From CAXXOK01 sp963675365 (GTDB taxonomy: Bacteria > Bacillota > Clostridia > Christensenellales > Aristaeellaceae), in NCBI GenBank assembly GCA_963675365.2, contig CAXXVA010000003.1, positions 1,302,001 through 1,366,000 of the forward strand: DNA of 64,000 bases. The letters run 5' to 3'. Of this stretch, positions 25,611 through 35,698 are shown piece after piece; the stretch's first letter is position 1; each line of letters begins with the position of its first letter. The notes beneath the pieces were generated by a model. It was not told where the DNA came from and made no database searches. It worked only from the letters and a program-made list of their open reading frames with translations. The translations under genes and the position numbers were made by a program.

Positions 25611-26879
25611 TTACTTGCTCTCCAGAATTTGGGTCGCCTGCTCACGGAAGGTGGCGGCAGCCTCCGCTGGGGTGATCTGCTCGTAGAGCACCATTTCTTC
25701 CAGTTCCTGCAGCAACTGCACCACTTCGGATGCGCCTTCCGGATCAGGATTATTGATCGGCGAAGAGTGGCCGTCGGTCATATAGTCAATCAGCTCAAAG
25801 ATGGATTGGCTGGTTGCGCTAAGCGAGGAAGCAATGTGCTCACGGACTACCGAGGACACCGGCACGCCGCGCTCGCCCATCATGATATCGTTCGCATCCA
25901 GATTGTTGATGATAAAGTCGATTAACATGGCAGCTTCGGCGGGATGCTCTGTGTTCTGAGACATTGCGAGGTACATGGAAGGTTTGACATATGTGCCCAG
26001 ATCAGAGTTGGGGCCGTACATCGGCGCTACCTTGATTGTGCGGTCGGAGCCGGACCCATTTTGCACCATCGCGGCGGCATTGCTCCAGTAGGTCACCATC
26101 GCAGCCTGGCGGCGGCAAACCAAATTATCCTCATAACCGGATGCCTGCTTGGCAACGTCCGGTGGGGACATATATCCCAATTGCACTTGATCCAGACGCA
26201 TTTGGAACAACTCGGCAAGATAGGAATCGTCGTCGTATCCGAGGCCTTTGCCAACCTGGTTGTAAAGCGTGGCACCTTTGGTCCGCAGATAGTAAAGAAC
26301 ATGGTCTTCAAAGTTGGACATATGCATACCATAGATACCATGTTCCGCAAATTGGGCACAGATGTTCAGATAATCGTCATAGGTCCAGTCGTACGCAGGC
26401 TCTTCGATGCCGTATTCAGCAAACGTGTCCGCATCATAGATTACGCAGAAGCAATTCATACCCATCGGGATGCCGTACAAACCGCCGTTCACAACACCGC
26501 TGGACAGGATGGCATCACTGACGTTGGACAGATCAATGCCGTTGCCGGAAAACTCATCCAGTTGATACAACAAGCCCTTATTTACATAGGTTTCAAGGTA
26601 ACGATGATCGTGCTGCACAACATCAGGCAGTTCATTGGCGGCAACCTGCGTGGAAAGATTGTCCCAATAATCCGCCCATCCGACGAATTCACACTCAACA
26701 GTAATCCATGGATAGGTTTCCATAAACAGATTAACGACTTCCATCGTTTGGTCATTGCGAAGCTGCGAACCCCACCATGCATAACGGATGGTTACAGGTT
26801 CGTTTTCTTCAGCAACAACAGTCACGAGCGTTGCCATCAGGCAGAGAATCAGGACTAAGGCCAACAGTTTTCTTTTCAT
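25611..26879 (-). CDS. ABC sugar-binding protein (family 1 solute-binding protein)
   Basis: A 422-residue extracytoplasmic sugar-binding protein. Residues 1-24 are a signal peptide ending 'LVTVVAEE' with no lipobox cysteine at the cleavage region. The mature part starts 'VTIRYAWWG' and has the family 'ELPDVVQHDH' and 'GLYGIPMGMN' segments. AAAGGAGG precedes the ATG. It heads the operon of permeases and oxidoreductases; a YesM/YesN pair upstream is its likely activator. The ligand is unknown. Confidence 0.92.
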   Translation of the reverse strand: MKRKLLALVLILCLMATLVTVVAEENEPVTIRYAWWGSQLRNDQTMEVVNLFMETYPWITVECEFVGWADYWDNLSTQVAANELPDVVQHDHRYLETYVNKGLLYQLDEFSGNGIDLSNVSDAILSSGVVNGGLYGIPMGMNCFCVIYDADTFAEYGIEEPAYDWTYDDYLNICAQFAEHGIYGMHMSNFEDHVLYYLRTKGATLYNQVGKGLGYDDDSYLAELFQMRLDQVQLGYMSPPDVAKQASGYEDNLVCRRQAAMVTYWSNAAAMVQNGSGSDRTIKVAPMYGPNSDLGTYVKPSMYLAMSQNTEHPAEAAMLIDFIINNLDANDIMMGERGVPVSSVVREHIASSLSATSQSIFELIDYMTDGHSSPINNPDPEGASEVVQLLQELEEMVLYEQITPAEAAATFREQATQILESK

Positions 26880-27229
26880 TCCGGGTACCTCCTTTAAAAT
26901 TTGGGTGATATTTGGTGCAAAACGTACAAACTGTATCCATATAGTAAATGATGTCGTTTGAAAGGTAAATGCATAAAACCGAGGTCTCTTTGAACAAAAC
27001 AGAGATAGTTAAATGGAAATCTTGGATTGTTTATACTATATTTCTTCCATCCTACGGTATATACAGCGTGCGCAAGCACATGATTCGTCAACGATATTCC
27101 CGCCCTTGCCTATCGTTTTATTCAACGCTTTCAGCATGGCTCTCATGTGCGAGGACGGGAAATCAAGTAATCATTTTTGCTTAGATTACTTAAATCTATT
27201 TGAAGTACAAAAGAATAGAAATTTTCTGG
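26880..27229. other. Intergenic region upstream of ABC system 1
   Basis: 350 bp without a supported gene between the SBP start and the response-regulator stop. It should contain the SBP promoter and the YesN-type binding site. I found no convincing -35/-10 pair; it is AT-rich with TATAGTATAAAC-like sequence on the minus strand near 27030-27040. Confidence 0.4.
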
Positions 27230-28801
27230 CTAAAGTTTATCCTGCCGGACTTTGAACAAACCCTGGTATTCAGTCGGTGTAATGCCGGTATGCTTTTTAA
27301 ACACTCGGCAAAAATACTGAACGCTGCTACCAAACCCGCACCGCTCCGCAACCGATGTAATTTGCATCTCATGATCTGCAACAAGTAATTCTTTGGCACG
27401 CGCCATACGCATCCCTGTCAGGGATTTGGTAAATCTCTCACCGGTGTCTTGCTGGAAAAGCCGTCCCAGATAATCGGGATTCACAAACAATATCTTGCGT
27501 GCGATATATGTAAGGGAGACATTTTCATTGTCAAGATTTTCCCGCATGGCCGCCATAGCCTGAACCACCAGCTCCGAGTACTGTCTGGCAAGAAGACTCC
27601 GGTTTCTGTCCGCAATATCCCCTGTGGTCTTAGCCAAAATATTGTAAATCGTCCGCAGACTGTGACTGGCAGTAATTAGATTGACTTGTTTTAAGGAGCC
27701 GAGAATATATTCACTCCCGCCAAGCTTGCAGATTGATACATACAAATCAATCATATAGGCTTTAACCTCGGCAATTGCATAGCATGGATTATCCAGTATG
27801 CTGATTAATTCGCCCAGCAACTCTGTGGCTTTCTCCCGATTGCCTCCTTGTATTGCGCTGAGTAAACGCTGCTGATTTGGTATTTCAAAAGGGTTGCGCT
27901 CTTCGTTGTGCGGCAGATCGCCGGCAACAATGAGATGCTCTTTATTATTATAGAAGGCGGATTCCATACAAGCCAGCAAATGGAGGTAGGTTTTGCGGAT
28001 ATGGTGAAGCACAATCTTGTTGCTTACGGCAATCGTAATAGTATTGTCGTGGAATTGCGTATACACGCCGCGAATCGCTTCCAAATCCTTTGTGAGCGTT
28101 TCAAACGGATACCATGTGAGCAGGGTGATCAATTGATTGTTGAAGTAACTGGACAGGAAAACCTGATGGCGTTGCTCTTCCATCCGGTTGTCGAAGATCT
28201 CCTTAAGCGATTGAAGGCAAAGCGTATCGCTTCCGTGATCAATGCGGAAAACGAGCATCCGGAGATTTTTGCTGATCAATGCCCCGAAGTCTGCCTGGCC
28301 TGCTATCTGCTCAAACGTTACCGCGGCGTTCGTGATATAATCCTTCATTACCTGCGCGCAAAGAGAATGCTGCATGCTTTCGACGCGCTCTTCAAGAGAA
28401 CTCAAGTATTTTAAACGCACCTCGCGTTGTGCAAGCTGCTCAATCATTTTTACCATTGTCCCCTGGATATCGTCAGCGCTGCATGGTTTTAGTAGATATT
28501 TACAGGTACCGTAGCGTATAGCCTGCTGTGCATAAGTAAAATCATCGTATCCGGATAAGATGGCGCACAGCGTGTCCGGATAGCGCTGTGATACGATCCG
28601 GATTAAATCGATTCCCGATATTCCGGGCATACGAACGTCTGTCAGTAATATATCACACGGATGTTCGTTCATTTTCTCCAGCGCTTCCGTCCCGCTTGTC
28701 GCAGTGCGCACGTCGCTGATATTCAGACTTTTCCATTCGCAGCAATTCTTAATGCCGTTTCGGATATTTGTTTCATCGTCCACGATCAGAAGCGAGTACA
28801 A
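27230..28801 (-). CDS. YesN-type response regulator with AraC DNA-binding domain
   Basis: A 523-residue regulator. The receiver domain (1-120) has the acidic pair in 'IVDDET', phosphoacceptor Asp in 'LLTDVRMPG' and Lys in 'YLLKP'. A middle linker of about 280 residues precedes two AraC helix-turn-helices at the C-terminus ('YIARKILFVNPDYLGRLFQ', 'ITSVAERCGFGSSVQYFCRVFKKHTGITP'). The sensor kinase gene ends 3 bp upstream. It probably activates the ABC operon just downstream. Confidence 0.93.
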   Translation of the reverse strand: MYSLLIVDDETNIRNGIKNCCEWKSLNISDVRTATSGTEALEKMNEHPCDILLTDVRMPGISGIDLIRIVSQRYPDTLCAILSGYDDFTYAQQAIRYGTCKYLLKPCSADDIQGTMVKMIEQLAQREVRLKYLSSLEERVESMQHSLCAQVMKDYITNAAVTFEQIAGQADFGALISKNLRMLVFRIDHGSDTLCLQSLKEIFDNRMEEQRHQVFLSSYFNNQLITLLTWYPFETLTKDLEAIRGVYTQFHDNTITIAVSNKIVLHHIRKTYLHLLACMESAFYNNKEHLIVAGDLPHNEERNPFEIPNQQRLLSAIQGGNREKATELLGELISILDNPCYAIAEVKAYMIDLYVSICKLGGSEYILGSLKQVNLITASHSLRTIYNILAKTTGDIADRNRSLLARQYSELVVQAMAAMRENLDNENVSLTYIARKILFVNPDYLGRLFQQDTGERFTKSLTGMRMARAKELLVADHEMQITSVAERCGFGSSVQYFCRVFKKHTGITPTEYQGLFKVRQDKL

Positions 28802-28804
28802 CGC

Positions 28805-30574
28805 TTATTCACCAGACCTTTCGCAGGGAATAGAGATCGTAACCTCAGTACCGCCTTGAGCGCGTGCATGGATTTGCAGACTGCCTGTTTCTCCATAAAG
28901 CAGCGCAATCCTGGCAAAAATATTGCTGAGGCCGATCCCGCTGCCGGAAGCCTCCAAGGTGTTGTTTTCCAGCGAAGCCATCAGCGTATCAGGCGGTCCT
29001 ATGCCATTATCCGTTACGTTTAGCACCAAGCGATTCCGGGAATCAATCCTCGCGTTCACGCTAATGCTGCACGGTTTATCGATCATCTCTACGCCGTACT
29101 TGATGGAGTTTTCAACGAGCGGCTGTAATAGCATACGGGGCACAAGCAGATTCTGCAGGCTTTCGTCTATATTAATTTTGATGCTGAGCTTTTCACAAAA
29201 GCGCATTTTCTGAATACCAATGTAGTGCTCCAGCAACGTGAGCTCCTCATGCAACCTGATCTTCCATCCGTAAGCGTCCGGTTTTTCCGTGGCGGAACGA
29301 AGGAGACAACCAAGTGAATATACCATCTGTGCCACATCGTCGTTCTCACCTCTTGCCATCCAATAAATCGAATCCAGGGTGTTATACATAAAATGCGGAT
29401 TGATCTGCGATTGGAGCGAGCGATATTGCGTATCCTTGATCACAATCTGCTTGATATAGTTTTCTTCGATCAATGTATGAATACGGTTCAGCATATATTG
29501 GTAAGCGTTGGATAGAATGCCGATTTCCCCGCCGCCGGATTCTTTTTGCACAATTGCGTTCGGCTTTGAAAAATCGACGGATGAAACCTGCCGCATCTGT
29601 TCGACAAGATGCTTCAGCGGCCGCGTGATGCTGTTTGAAATCCACAATGCGATTATGACAAGAAATATAGACATGATGCTATAAACCGTAAACGCAAATA
29701 TGCGAAGACTATGAAATTCCGAAAACAGCGTCGCATCTTCAAGGATATATAAGTATTCAAAGGAACTGTAATCCGACTTCATGCGCGTGATGAAATAATC
29801 CATGCTTTTGTCTTTGACGATCGTAAATTTTGAAAAATCATGCGGAATCTCCAATGTATCGAAATCAATCGTATCTCCGCTGCTGCAAATAAATTTACCG
29901 TCTAAAAATATGTTAAGCGACTGCCCGGAGGTTGTCACAGGCGATACAATAGAAACAAGCCGCGATAACTGAATGCGCAGGATGATTGTTCCCATATAGT
30001 CCAGGCTGAGATTTTCTTTATCCCGAACCGGGCAGAGCAGCAGAATCTCACTGTCGCCTTCCAGAGGCCCCAGCCATAAATACCGTCCGTTTTGCGCTTT
30101 GGCGATTTCGTTGAGCATGGAATCGTTTTGATGAAGAATACTGAAGGATGCGTCGTTTGAGATAGAGGTAAGCTCGTTGGACGGGAACAGGAAATAATAG
30201 GATAAAATATAGGTTTTCTGATTCAGGGACGAGTATACAGCCTGAATCACCTTGTTTCTCGCCTGAAAACGCTCATATCCCGACTCAGCGGTTTCCATTT
30301 CACGTATATACAGCTGGATCTCGCTGGAGGTCGCGGTGGAAGTAACGTCCTTTTGTAATTCACGCATTTCAGTTTCAATTCTATCTATTGACGTAAGCAG
30401 ACTCTCCCCTTTGTCCTCATAAAGACGGTTTGTATAGGCCTCAACAGAACTGTCATATAGTAATGAAAATGTAATTGTATTGACCACAACCATTAAAAGC
30501 ACAAGAAGTAAAACTTTGGAATGCAGCTTCAAATTTCTTAGCGAAAATCGCAGCATTCTCGTCTGTTTTCTCAC
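28805..30574 (-). CDS. YesM-type sensor histidine kinase
   Basis: A 589-residue membrane kinase: transmembrane helix near residues 20-40, an extracytoplasmic sensor domain to about 290, a second helix ('FTVYSIMSIFLVIIALW'), a HAMP segment, the His_kinase phosphoacceptor box 'INPHFMYNTLDSIYW' and an ATPase domain with 'PLVENSIKYG', 'VTDNGIG' and 'GSGIGLSNI'. GTG 30574 is preferred because GGAGG is 8 nt upstream; TTG 30580 is too close. It partners with the response regulator immediately downstream. Confidence 0.92.
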   Translation of the reverse strand: MRKQTRMLRFSLRNLKLHSKVLLLVLLMVVVNTITFSLLYDSSVEAYTNRLYEDKGESLLTSIDRIETEMRELQKDVTSTATSSEIQLYIREMETAESGYERFQARNKVIQAVYSSLNQKTYILSYYFLFPSNELTSISNDASFSILHQNDSMLNEIAKAQNGRYLWLGPLEGDSEILLLCPVRDKENLSLDYMGTIILRIQLSRLVSIVSPVTTSGQSLNIFLDGKFICSSGDTIDFDTLEIPHDFSKFTIVKDKSMDYFITRMKSDYSSFEYLYILEDATLFSEFHSLRIFAFTVYSIMSIFLVIIALWISNSITRPLKHLVEQMRQVSSVDFSKPNAIVQKESGGGEIGILSNAYQYMLNRIHTLIEENYIKQIVIKDTQYRSLQSQINPHFMYNTLDSIYWMARGENDDVAQMVYSLGCLLRSATEKPDAYGWKIRLHEELTLLEHYIGIQKMRFCEKLSIKINIDESLQNLLVPRMLLQPLVENSIKYGVEMIDKPCSISVNARIDSRNRLVLNVTDNGIGPPDTLMASLENNTLEASGSGIGLSNIFARIALLYGETGSLQIHARAQGGTEVTISIPCERSGE

Positions 30575-31133
30575 TAACAAGTCCTCCTCTCAGTGTTTCT
30601 TTATTTAAACAATTATTGATTTTAATTCTCATTCCGCACGCATACAGAATTCACCAACAATCATAATCTAACTGATCATATCATTCAAGTTACAGAATCA
30701 GACATTATATATTAATGTTGTCATCGCGTTAATCACGAGTAGTAAAATACTATTCCTAAGTAGTTATTGGTAACCCTACAGTATTGGCAGTATAATGCAG
30801 TAATAGTATACCGGCTATCTATAAAGAACGATTTCATTGGATCATATAGAAATAGAAAGTTGAGTCTTTCGATATAACATCCCATTACTTTTTTAATTTA
30901 TCTGATAAAACAAAGCAGAGGCTGTAGTCCTGCTCGCTCAGTTTAAAGTTCCTTATCGCCCAGGAATGGTGGTTTTAGCAATAGGATAGGTTATGATTTT
31001 ATGGTTTCTTCATCGATATAGCCAATTTCACAGTGAATGAAGTTAAATGCAGTTCCTGAAGCCACTCCATTTAACTTCCAAGTAAAAATACTTGTGCTTA
31101 TTTTTGTGATAATCAGCTCCAAATTTATCTAAT
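30575..31133. other. AT-rich intergenic region
   Basis: About 560 bp between the kinase start and the GH105 stop, with no supported gene. It must hold the promoter of the kinase operon on the minus strand. On the plus strand TTGGTA (30767-30772), 18 nt and TATAAT (30791-30796) look like a promoter but no plus-strand gene follows. Confidence 0.4.
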
Positions 31134-32183
31134 TTACAATGCCCCGTCCGCTGTAATAGAATCATACTCTATCACAGCGGCCAAGAACGCAAGAGCCAAG
31201 CCCTGCCCCCAACCCTGCGGCCATGTTTTCGTGATACCGCGGTAACCTTCCTTGTCGCGCATCACCGCCGTACCGCCGCTTACGTTTAATACACGCCCAT
31301 CCGGCGCAATGTTGCACAGGATGCCCTCCGTAGCCTTGTCGATATATTGAATATGCAGCGGATTATGCTTAATCACCATGGCAGCGGCGATGCCGCAGGA
31401 CGCGGATACCTCTTCATAGCTTTCCGGATCGTTAATAAGGGTGCGCCATAACCCATTTTCAGTTTGGTATTTTTTCAGCCCCGCCAGCTGCTCGTTCAGC
31501 GAACCGGCCAGATCCATAAATTGCGGATAGAGATAGCACTGCGGCAGAATGCGGCCCGCTTTCGCCATGGTATACGCGCCCCACGCGTTGGCGCGGCCCC
31601 AGAACATGCCGCTCATATGGTTGTTTTGGATATGGTCATACCCGTGATACCATAGACCGGTATCCATATCCTGCAGATAGCGGATATGCCATACAAACTG
31701 ATTGAGAGCGTCGTTGATCAGCTCTTCATCTTTCCAAAGCACTCCTGCGCGCAGCATCAGCATCACAGCCATAAACAGCGTATCCGCCCATGCCTGCTCG
31801 GGGAATTCGGCATCCGCGGCGACGGTGTGCTGTATCACCCCGTCGCCAAAACGCGGCGCTTTGGTACTCAGATACCCGATCATCTGCCGGACAATTACTT
31901 CATACTGCTCTTCCCCGGAATATTCCCAAAGCGAAAGCAGGCAGTGCCCCATGGATGAACAATTAACGCTCATCTTCGGAAGCCCAAGGCTGATGAGCTG
32001 GTCCACGCGCTGCTTCATCGCTTCCATATACTCTTTTTTACCGGTTGTCCGCCAGGCTTCGGCAATGCCATAATATGCTACCGCGCAGGGCCAATCCCAT
32101 ATCATATCCATGTCCATTGTCCGCACAACGACTGCATCCATTGTTTGCAGAAGCTTGTCTTTGTCATAGGTAATTGATGCCAT
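31134..32183 (-). CDS. GH105/GH88-type unsaturated glucuronyl/galacturonyl hydrolase
   Basis: A 349-residue cytosolic alpha/alpha-barrel enzyme. 'EQAWADTLFMAV' carries the catalytic Asp (D134) and 'MFWGRANAWGAYTMAK' is the second family signature. GH105 members (YteR, YesR) hydrate and release the unsaturated uronic acid left by polysaccharide lyases on rhamnogalacturonan and related polymers. There is no signal peptide, so it acts on imported disaccharides, consistent with the ABC importer and two-component system of the same locus. Confidence 0.9.
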   Translation of the reverse strand: MASITYDKDKLLQTMDAVVVRTMDMDMIWDWPCAVAYYGIAEAWRTTGKKEYMEAMKQRVDQLISLGLPKMSVNCSSMGHCLLSLWEYSGEEQYEVIVRQMIGYLSTKAPRFGDGVIQHTVAADAEFPEQAWADTLFMAVMLMLRAGVLWKDEELINDALNQFVWHIRYLQDMDTGLWYHGYDHIQNNHMSGMFWGRANAWGAYTMAKAGRILPQCYLYPQFMDLAGSLNEQLAGLKKYQTENGLWRTLINDPESYEEVSASCGIAAAMVIKHNPLHIQYIDKATEGILCNIAPDGRVLNVSGGTAVMRDKEGYRGITKTWPQGWGQGLALAFLAAVIEYDSITADGAL

Positions 32184-32237
32184 ACGATCCCTTTCCTGTC
32201 CGCATCTTCTGGCGGATTTCTCGCCTGATGTTTTGTA

Positions 32238-33968
32238 TTATTGATCCGTGATTCTCGGTAAATGGATGGATACCAGCGTGCCTTCGCCGGGAACGCTTTC
32301 AACATCCAGGCCATACCGATTGCCAAACAGCAGTTGAATGCGCTTGTTGGTGTTATACAGCCCGATGCCGGAATTTCCTTCCGGCGCCGTTTTTAATCCG
32401 TGCCGCACTTGAAGCAGTTTATCCGCCTTCATGCCGCATCCGTTGTCGGAGATGATGAAGCATACCCCTTCGCTTTCCTGAATCATCTCGATGCGGATCA
32501 CAGGCGGTTCAGTCATATCGGCAAATGCATATTTACAGGCGTTTTCGATGATGGGCTGAAAAATCAAACGCGGAATGCGAAGCCGGTTTGCCTCCGGGGG
32601 AATGTTCCAGTCCATCGCCAGGGCGTCGGGCAGCCTGTGGCTTTGCAGCGCAATATAGGAATTGGTGTATTGAATTTCTTCATCCATCCTGGCCAGCGTG
32701 TCCGCGGGATACAACGTGTAGGACAGGATCTTGCTCAGGTTCTCGATCGTGACATTCACCTCTGTATGACCACCTTGCCGGCGAATCAATTTCCAGTTCA
32801 GGGTTTGCAGCGTGTTCATCAAAAGGTGCGGGTTGAGCTGGTGACGAAGCGTTTCCAGTTCCAGCGTACGCTCTTTCAGTTCGTTTTCAGACAGGTGCAG
32901 CCGGATGTAATTCTGCATTTCCTCATACCGCGCTTCATAGACCTCCTCACCCATCATGCGCGAGCCCATATCGTCCAGCTTCTGAATAAAATCACCCGCG
33001 CGGATATAATCGCGGTAGCGGTCTTTGCTGACATGCCATACCACAACCATTCCCAGAAGCAGGAAACAGAACATAACCATCAAGTTAATTGCAATCAGCA
33101 AATTGCCGCTGGAATACAGTGACGCATAGGTAGCGAAGATCTGATAGGAAAAGCCTCGTTCATCCTTTGTTTCCGCGACCATCAGGTACTCTGTACCGTT
33201 TGCTTTCACACGATCTGAATCAGCGGGCTGCACACCGGCTTCCAGCAGCTCGTCGCTGCCAAATACCACCTGATCGCCCTGATAGGTGATCAGGAATAAA
33301 TCATCGGTGCGTTCACGGGTGTATTCTTTCAGCGAGCTTTGAATGGAGCGTGTGTCCAGATTGATGATCACCGTACCCGCTACGCGGCTGGTGATGCTTT
33401 TTGTTGAGTGCATCACATAGGTAAAGTAGTAAGTCTGCAGCGACGTTCCCTGCTTAATCTGGCGCAGCGTCAACCCGTCCGCCTCACCGGCGCACGCTTT
33501 CCGGATGAAATCCGCGTCAAAATGATTGCTCAGATAGGCGATCCCGTCCTGCGCAACCAGAAACCTGCCATTATCCATATTTTCGGGGCAATAATAAATG
33601 GACGAGATGTACATGCGCACAGCTTTGGTGATTGCCACGTTGCGCTCCAGCGTACGCAGGGTTTCCAACTGTGTATAGCCAATACTTTCCAGCGATAGGA
33701 TCGTGCTTAACTGGTCAAAGAAATACTGGTTGGTGCTGTAGACCAGCGAAACCTGCTGGGCCTCATCCAGAATATCATTGAGATCCTGCGTCAGCTGGAT
33801 GACCACGGCGTTGGAAAACCGCTCGTTCTGCGAGCGGATGAAATTGTTCACAAACCGGACGGACAGCAACGTGACCGTGATTGCGATCAACAGCGGCAGC
33901 AAATAATGAATCAGATACCGGCTGATCTGCGATCGGTTAAAGAGGAGATTTTTGCGGCGGGACGTCAT
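32238..33968 (-). CDS. YesM-type sensor histidine kinase
   Basis: A 576-residue kinase with an N-terminal membrane helix ('YLLPLLIAITVTLLSV'), an extracytoplasmic sensor domain, a second helix ('LIAINLMVMFCFLLLGMVVV'), phosphoacceptor box 'LNPHLLMNTLQTLNW' and ATPase motifs 'PIIENACKYA', 'ISDNGCGM' and 'GNSGIGLYN'. It overlaps the response-regulator gene by 4 bp, giving a coupled pair. The locus also holds a GH105 gene and ABC importer 2, its probable targets. Confidence 0.92.
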   Translation of the reverse strand: MTSRRKNLLFNRSQISRYLIHYLLPLLIAITVTLLSVRFVNNFIRSQNERFSNAVVIQLTQDLNDILDEAQQVSLVYSTNQYFFDQLSTILSLESIGYTQLETLRTLERNVAITKAVRMYISSIYYCPENMDNGRFLVAQDGIAYLSNHFDADFIRKACAGEADGLTLRQIKQGTSLQTYYFTYVMHSTKSITSRVAGTVIINLDTRSIQSSLKEYTRERTDDLFLITYQGDQVVFGSDELLEAGVQPADSDRVKANGTEYLMVAETKDERGFSYQIFATYASLYSSGNLLIAINLMVMFCFLLLGMVVVWHVSKDRYRDYIRAGDFIQKLDDMGSRMMGEEVYEARYEEMQNYIRLHLSENELKERTLELETLRHQLNPHLLMNTLQTLNWKLIRRQGGHTEVNVTIENLSKILSYTLYPADTLARMDEEIQYTNSYIALQSHRLPDALAMDWNIPPEANRLRIPRLIFQPIIENACKYAFADMTEPPVIRIEMIQESEGVCFIISDNGCGMKADKLLQVRHGLKTAPEGNSGIGLYNTNKRIQLLFGNRYGLDVESVPGEGTLVSIHLPRITDQ

Positions 33969-34717
33969 GCTTTATTCCTTCTGTATTCGGCGGGGCTTAT
34001 GTGGTAAACCGAGCGGAAGCATTTCAGAAAGATGCGGCTGTCCGTATAGCCGACCAGATTGCGGATGTCCGCGATGCGGTAGGACGGATCGCCAAGCAGT
34101 TCTTTGGCCTTCTCCATACGAATTTCCATCAATATCGTTTTGAAGTTCTGATCCGTATGTTTTTTTACATAGGTACTGAGGTAATTGGGATTCATATGCA
34201 CAACATCCGCGGCGGTCTGCAGCGTTGCGGTTTTGTAATTATGCTTTAGATAGCGCATCAGGTTCCCCAGGATGATATCGGTATCCTCGGGCTCGCTTTC
34301 GCTGCTATCCGTATTTTCGTCCTGCCGGTATGCCAAATCCAAATCCTCTTTTACCTGTCGGAACACATCGACGATCTCATGGTATCCCATATCCTTTGTG
34401 ATATAACGTTTTACGCCGTACTTCATGCCGTCCTGTGCAAACTGAAAGTCGCGGTACGCGCTGTAGAACACCACAGTCTCCAGCCGGTTTTCACGCCATA
34501 AAAATTCCGCCAGCTCCACACCGCTGCAGCCGGGCATCCTGATATCGGCAACCACGACATCCACATGGTTGCTTTTCAGCCATTCTTTGGCGCTAAGTCC
34601 GTTACCAAAATCCGCGGAAACTTCAAACCCGATTTCAGCCCAGGGAATCGACGTAAGCATTCCCTGCCTGATTTCGGGCTCGTCTTCCACCAGGATGAGC
34701 GTACGCATCGTATACAC
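33965..34717 (-). CDS. AraC-type response regulator
   Basis: A compact 250-residue YesN relative: receiver domain with 'LVEDEPE' and Asp in 'VVVADIRMPGCSG', K in 'RYITKD', directly followed by two helix-turn-helices ('TAADVVHMNPNYLSTYVKK', 'RNLVGYTDSRIFLKCFRSVYHISPAEYR'). It lacks the long middle linker of the regulators at 27.2 and 62.4 kb. It is co-transcribed with the FAD oxidoreductase genes upstream and the kinase downstream. Confidence 0.93.
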   Translation of the reverse strand: MYTMRTLILVEDEPEIRQGMLTSIPWAEIGFEVSADFGNGLSAKEWLKSNHVDVVVADIRMPGCSGVELAEFLWRENRLETVVFYSAYRDFQFAQDGMKYGVKRYITKDMGYHEIVDVFRQVKEDLDLAYRQDENTDSSESEPEDTDIILGNLMRYLKHNYKTATLQTAADVVHMNPNYLSTYVKKHTDQNFKTILMEIRMEKAKELLGDPSYRIADIRNLVGYTDSRIFLKCFRSVYHISPAEYRRNKA

Positions 34718-34738
34718 CCCCTGCTACGCCTTTGTGCA

Positions 34739-35698
34739 TCAAAGCCCGGTCGCACTGTTTCCGTTCTCCAACGCCCTGCGGTTGGAATAGCTGTCCGAAC
34801 TGTTGTTGAGTATCCATAAGTTATCATAGATGTTTTCACATTGCCGAATTCCGTAGGCATGCAGCTGCAGCGCTACATGGATGATATTGAGCTTGTCCAT
34901 GCCCGGTATACTTTTCCGCAGATGATCCCGCAGATCATATGCAAAACGCCGCAGCCCGATCTGTGCCGCCGACAGCATAAGCGGATCGAAAGCCGGCAGG
35001 GTACACGCCAGACCAGACACCAGCGCCTCGCCTGTATTGTCCCGAAGCATCACGCACAGTTCATCGCAGACAAATGTCAATTCGCCGTATTGTTTTGAAA
35101 GTTCTGTGTGCAGCGAGCCGATTTTTCCGCCAGCCGGGTTCTGTTCCACGTTCACAGCCCGTTCGTTCAGCCCGTTCATTTTCACAGCCACGGAAACCTT
35201 TCCGCTAAACGACGTTTGCTCAAGTCCCAGCATTCCGGCGGTCTCCAGTGTATCCGAAGCGTCGATTACCTGGCTACAACCGATCCGGATCGGGCCGGTC
35301 TTCCCGTTGACAAAAAAACCTTTCAGTACGCCGTCTTCCGTAATCGGTTGAGAAAGGAACACATGATCCAGCCAGGTCACGCCCGCATCCTTGAGCAGTT
35401 CGCCAAGCACGACTTTCATCTTCTGGTCCGGATACAGCGCGCCGGCGGCTCCGTCCGCACATCCAAGCCGCTGCAGGATTTCCGCGCGGATCGGAGCGAT
35501 ACTGTCGTCTTTATCGCAGGGTTCCATCCATACGGAAAGCCCGTTGGATGCCATGCCGCCCAGAGAACCCGACTTTTCGACCATGATGACGGATTTCCCG
35601 GCACGGGCCGAAGTGATGGCTGCAGCACAGCCTTCCAGGGTTCCACGTACCACCATTATATCACATTGCATTGTCACGGGATTGCGCATCTCATTCAT
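34739..35698 (-). CDS. FAD-dependent oxidoreductase, short
   Basis: A 319-residue member of the FAD_oxidored-type family. The dinucleotide motif is weakened ('VVRGTLEGCAAAI', Arg at the first glycine) and is followed by the typical 'VEKSGSLGGMASNGL'. It is shorter than its neighbour (508 residues). The longer frame from 36037 is not used, since GAAGGAGG lies 7 nt before ATG 35698, which overlaps the stop of the upstream FAD gene (TAATG). The two flavoproteins may form a heteromer; substrate unknown. Confidence 0.8.
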   Translation of the reverse strand: MNEMRNPVTMQCDIMVVRGTLEGCAAAITSARAGKSVIMVEKSGSLGGMASNGLSVWMEPCDKDDSIAPIRAEILQRLGCADGAAGALYPDQKMKVVLGELLKDAGVTWLDHVFLSQPITEDGVLKGFFVNGKTGPIRIGCSQVIDASDTLETAGMLGLEQTSFSGKVSVAVKMNGLNERAVNVEQNPAGGKIGSLHTELSKQYGELTFVCDELCVMLRDNTGEALVSGLACTLPAFDPLMLSAAQIGLRRFAYDLRDHLRKSIPGMDKLNIIHVALQLHAYGIRQCENIYDNLWILNNSSDSYSNRRALENGNSATGL

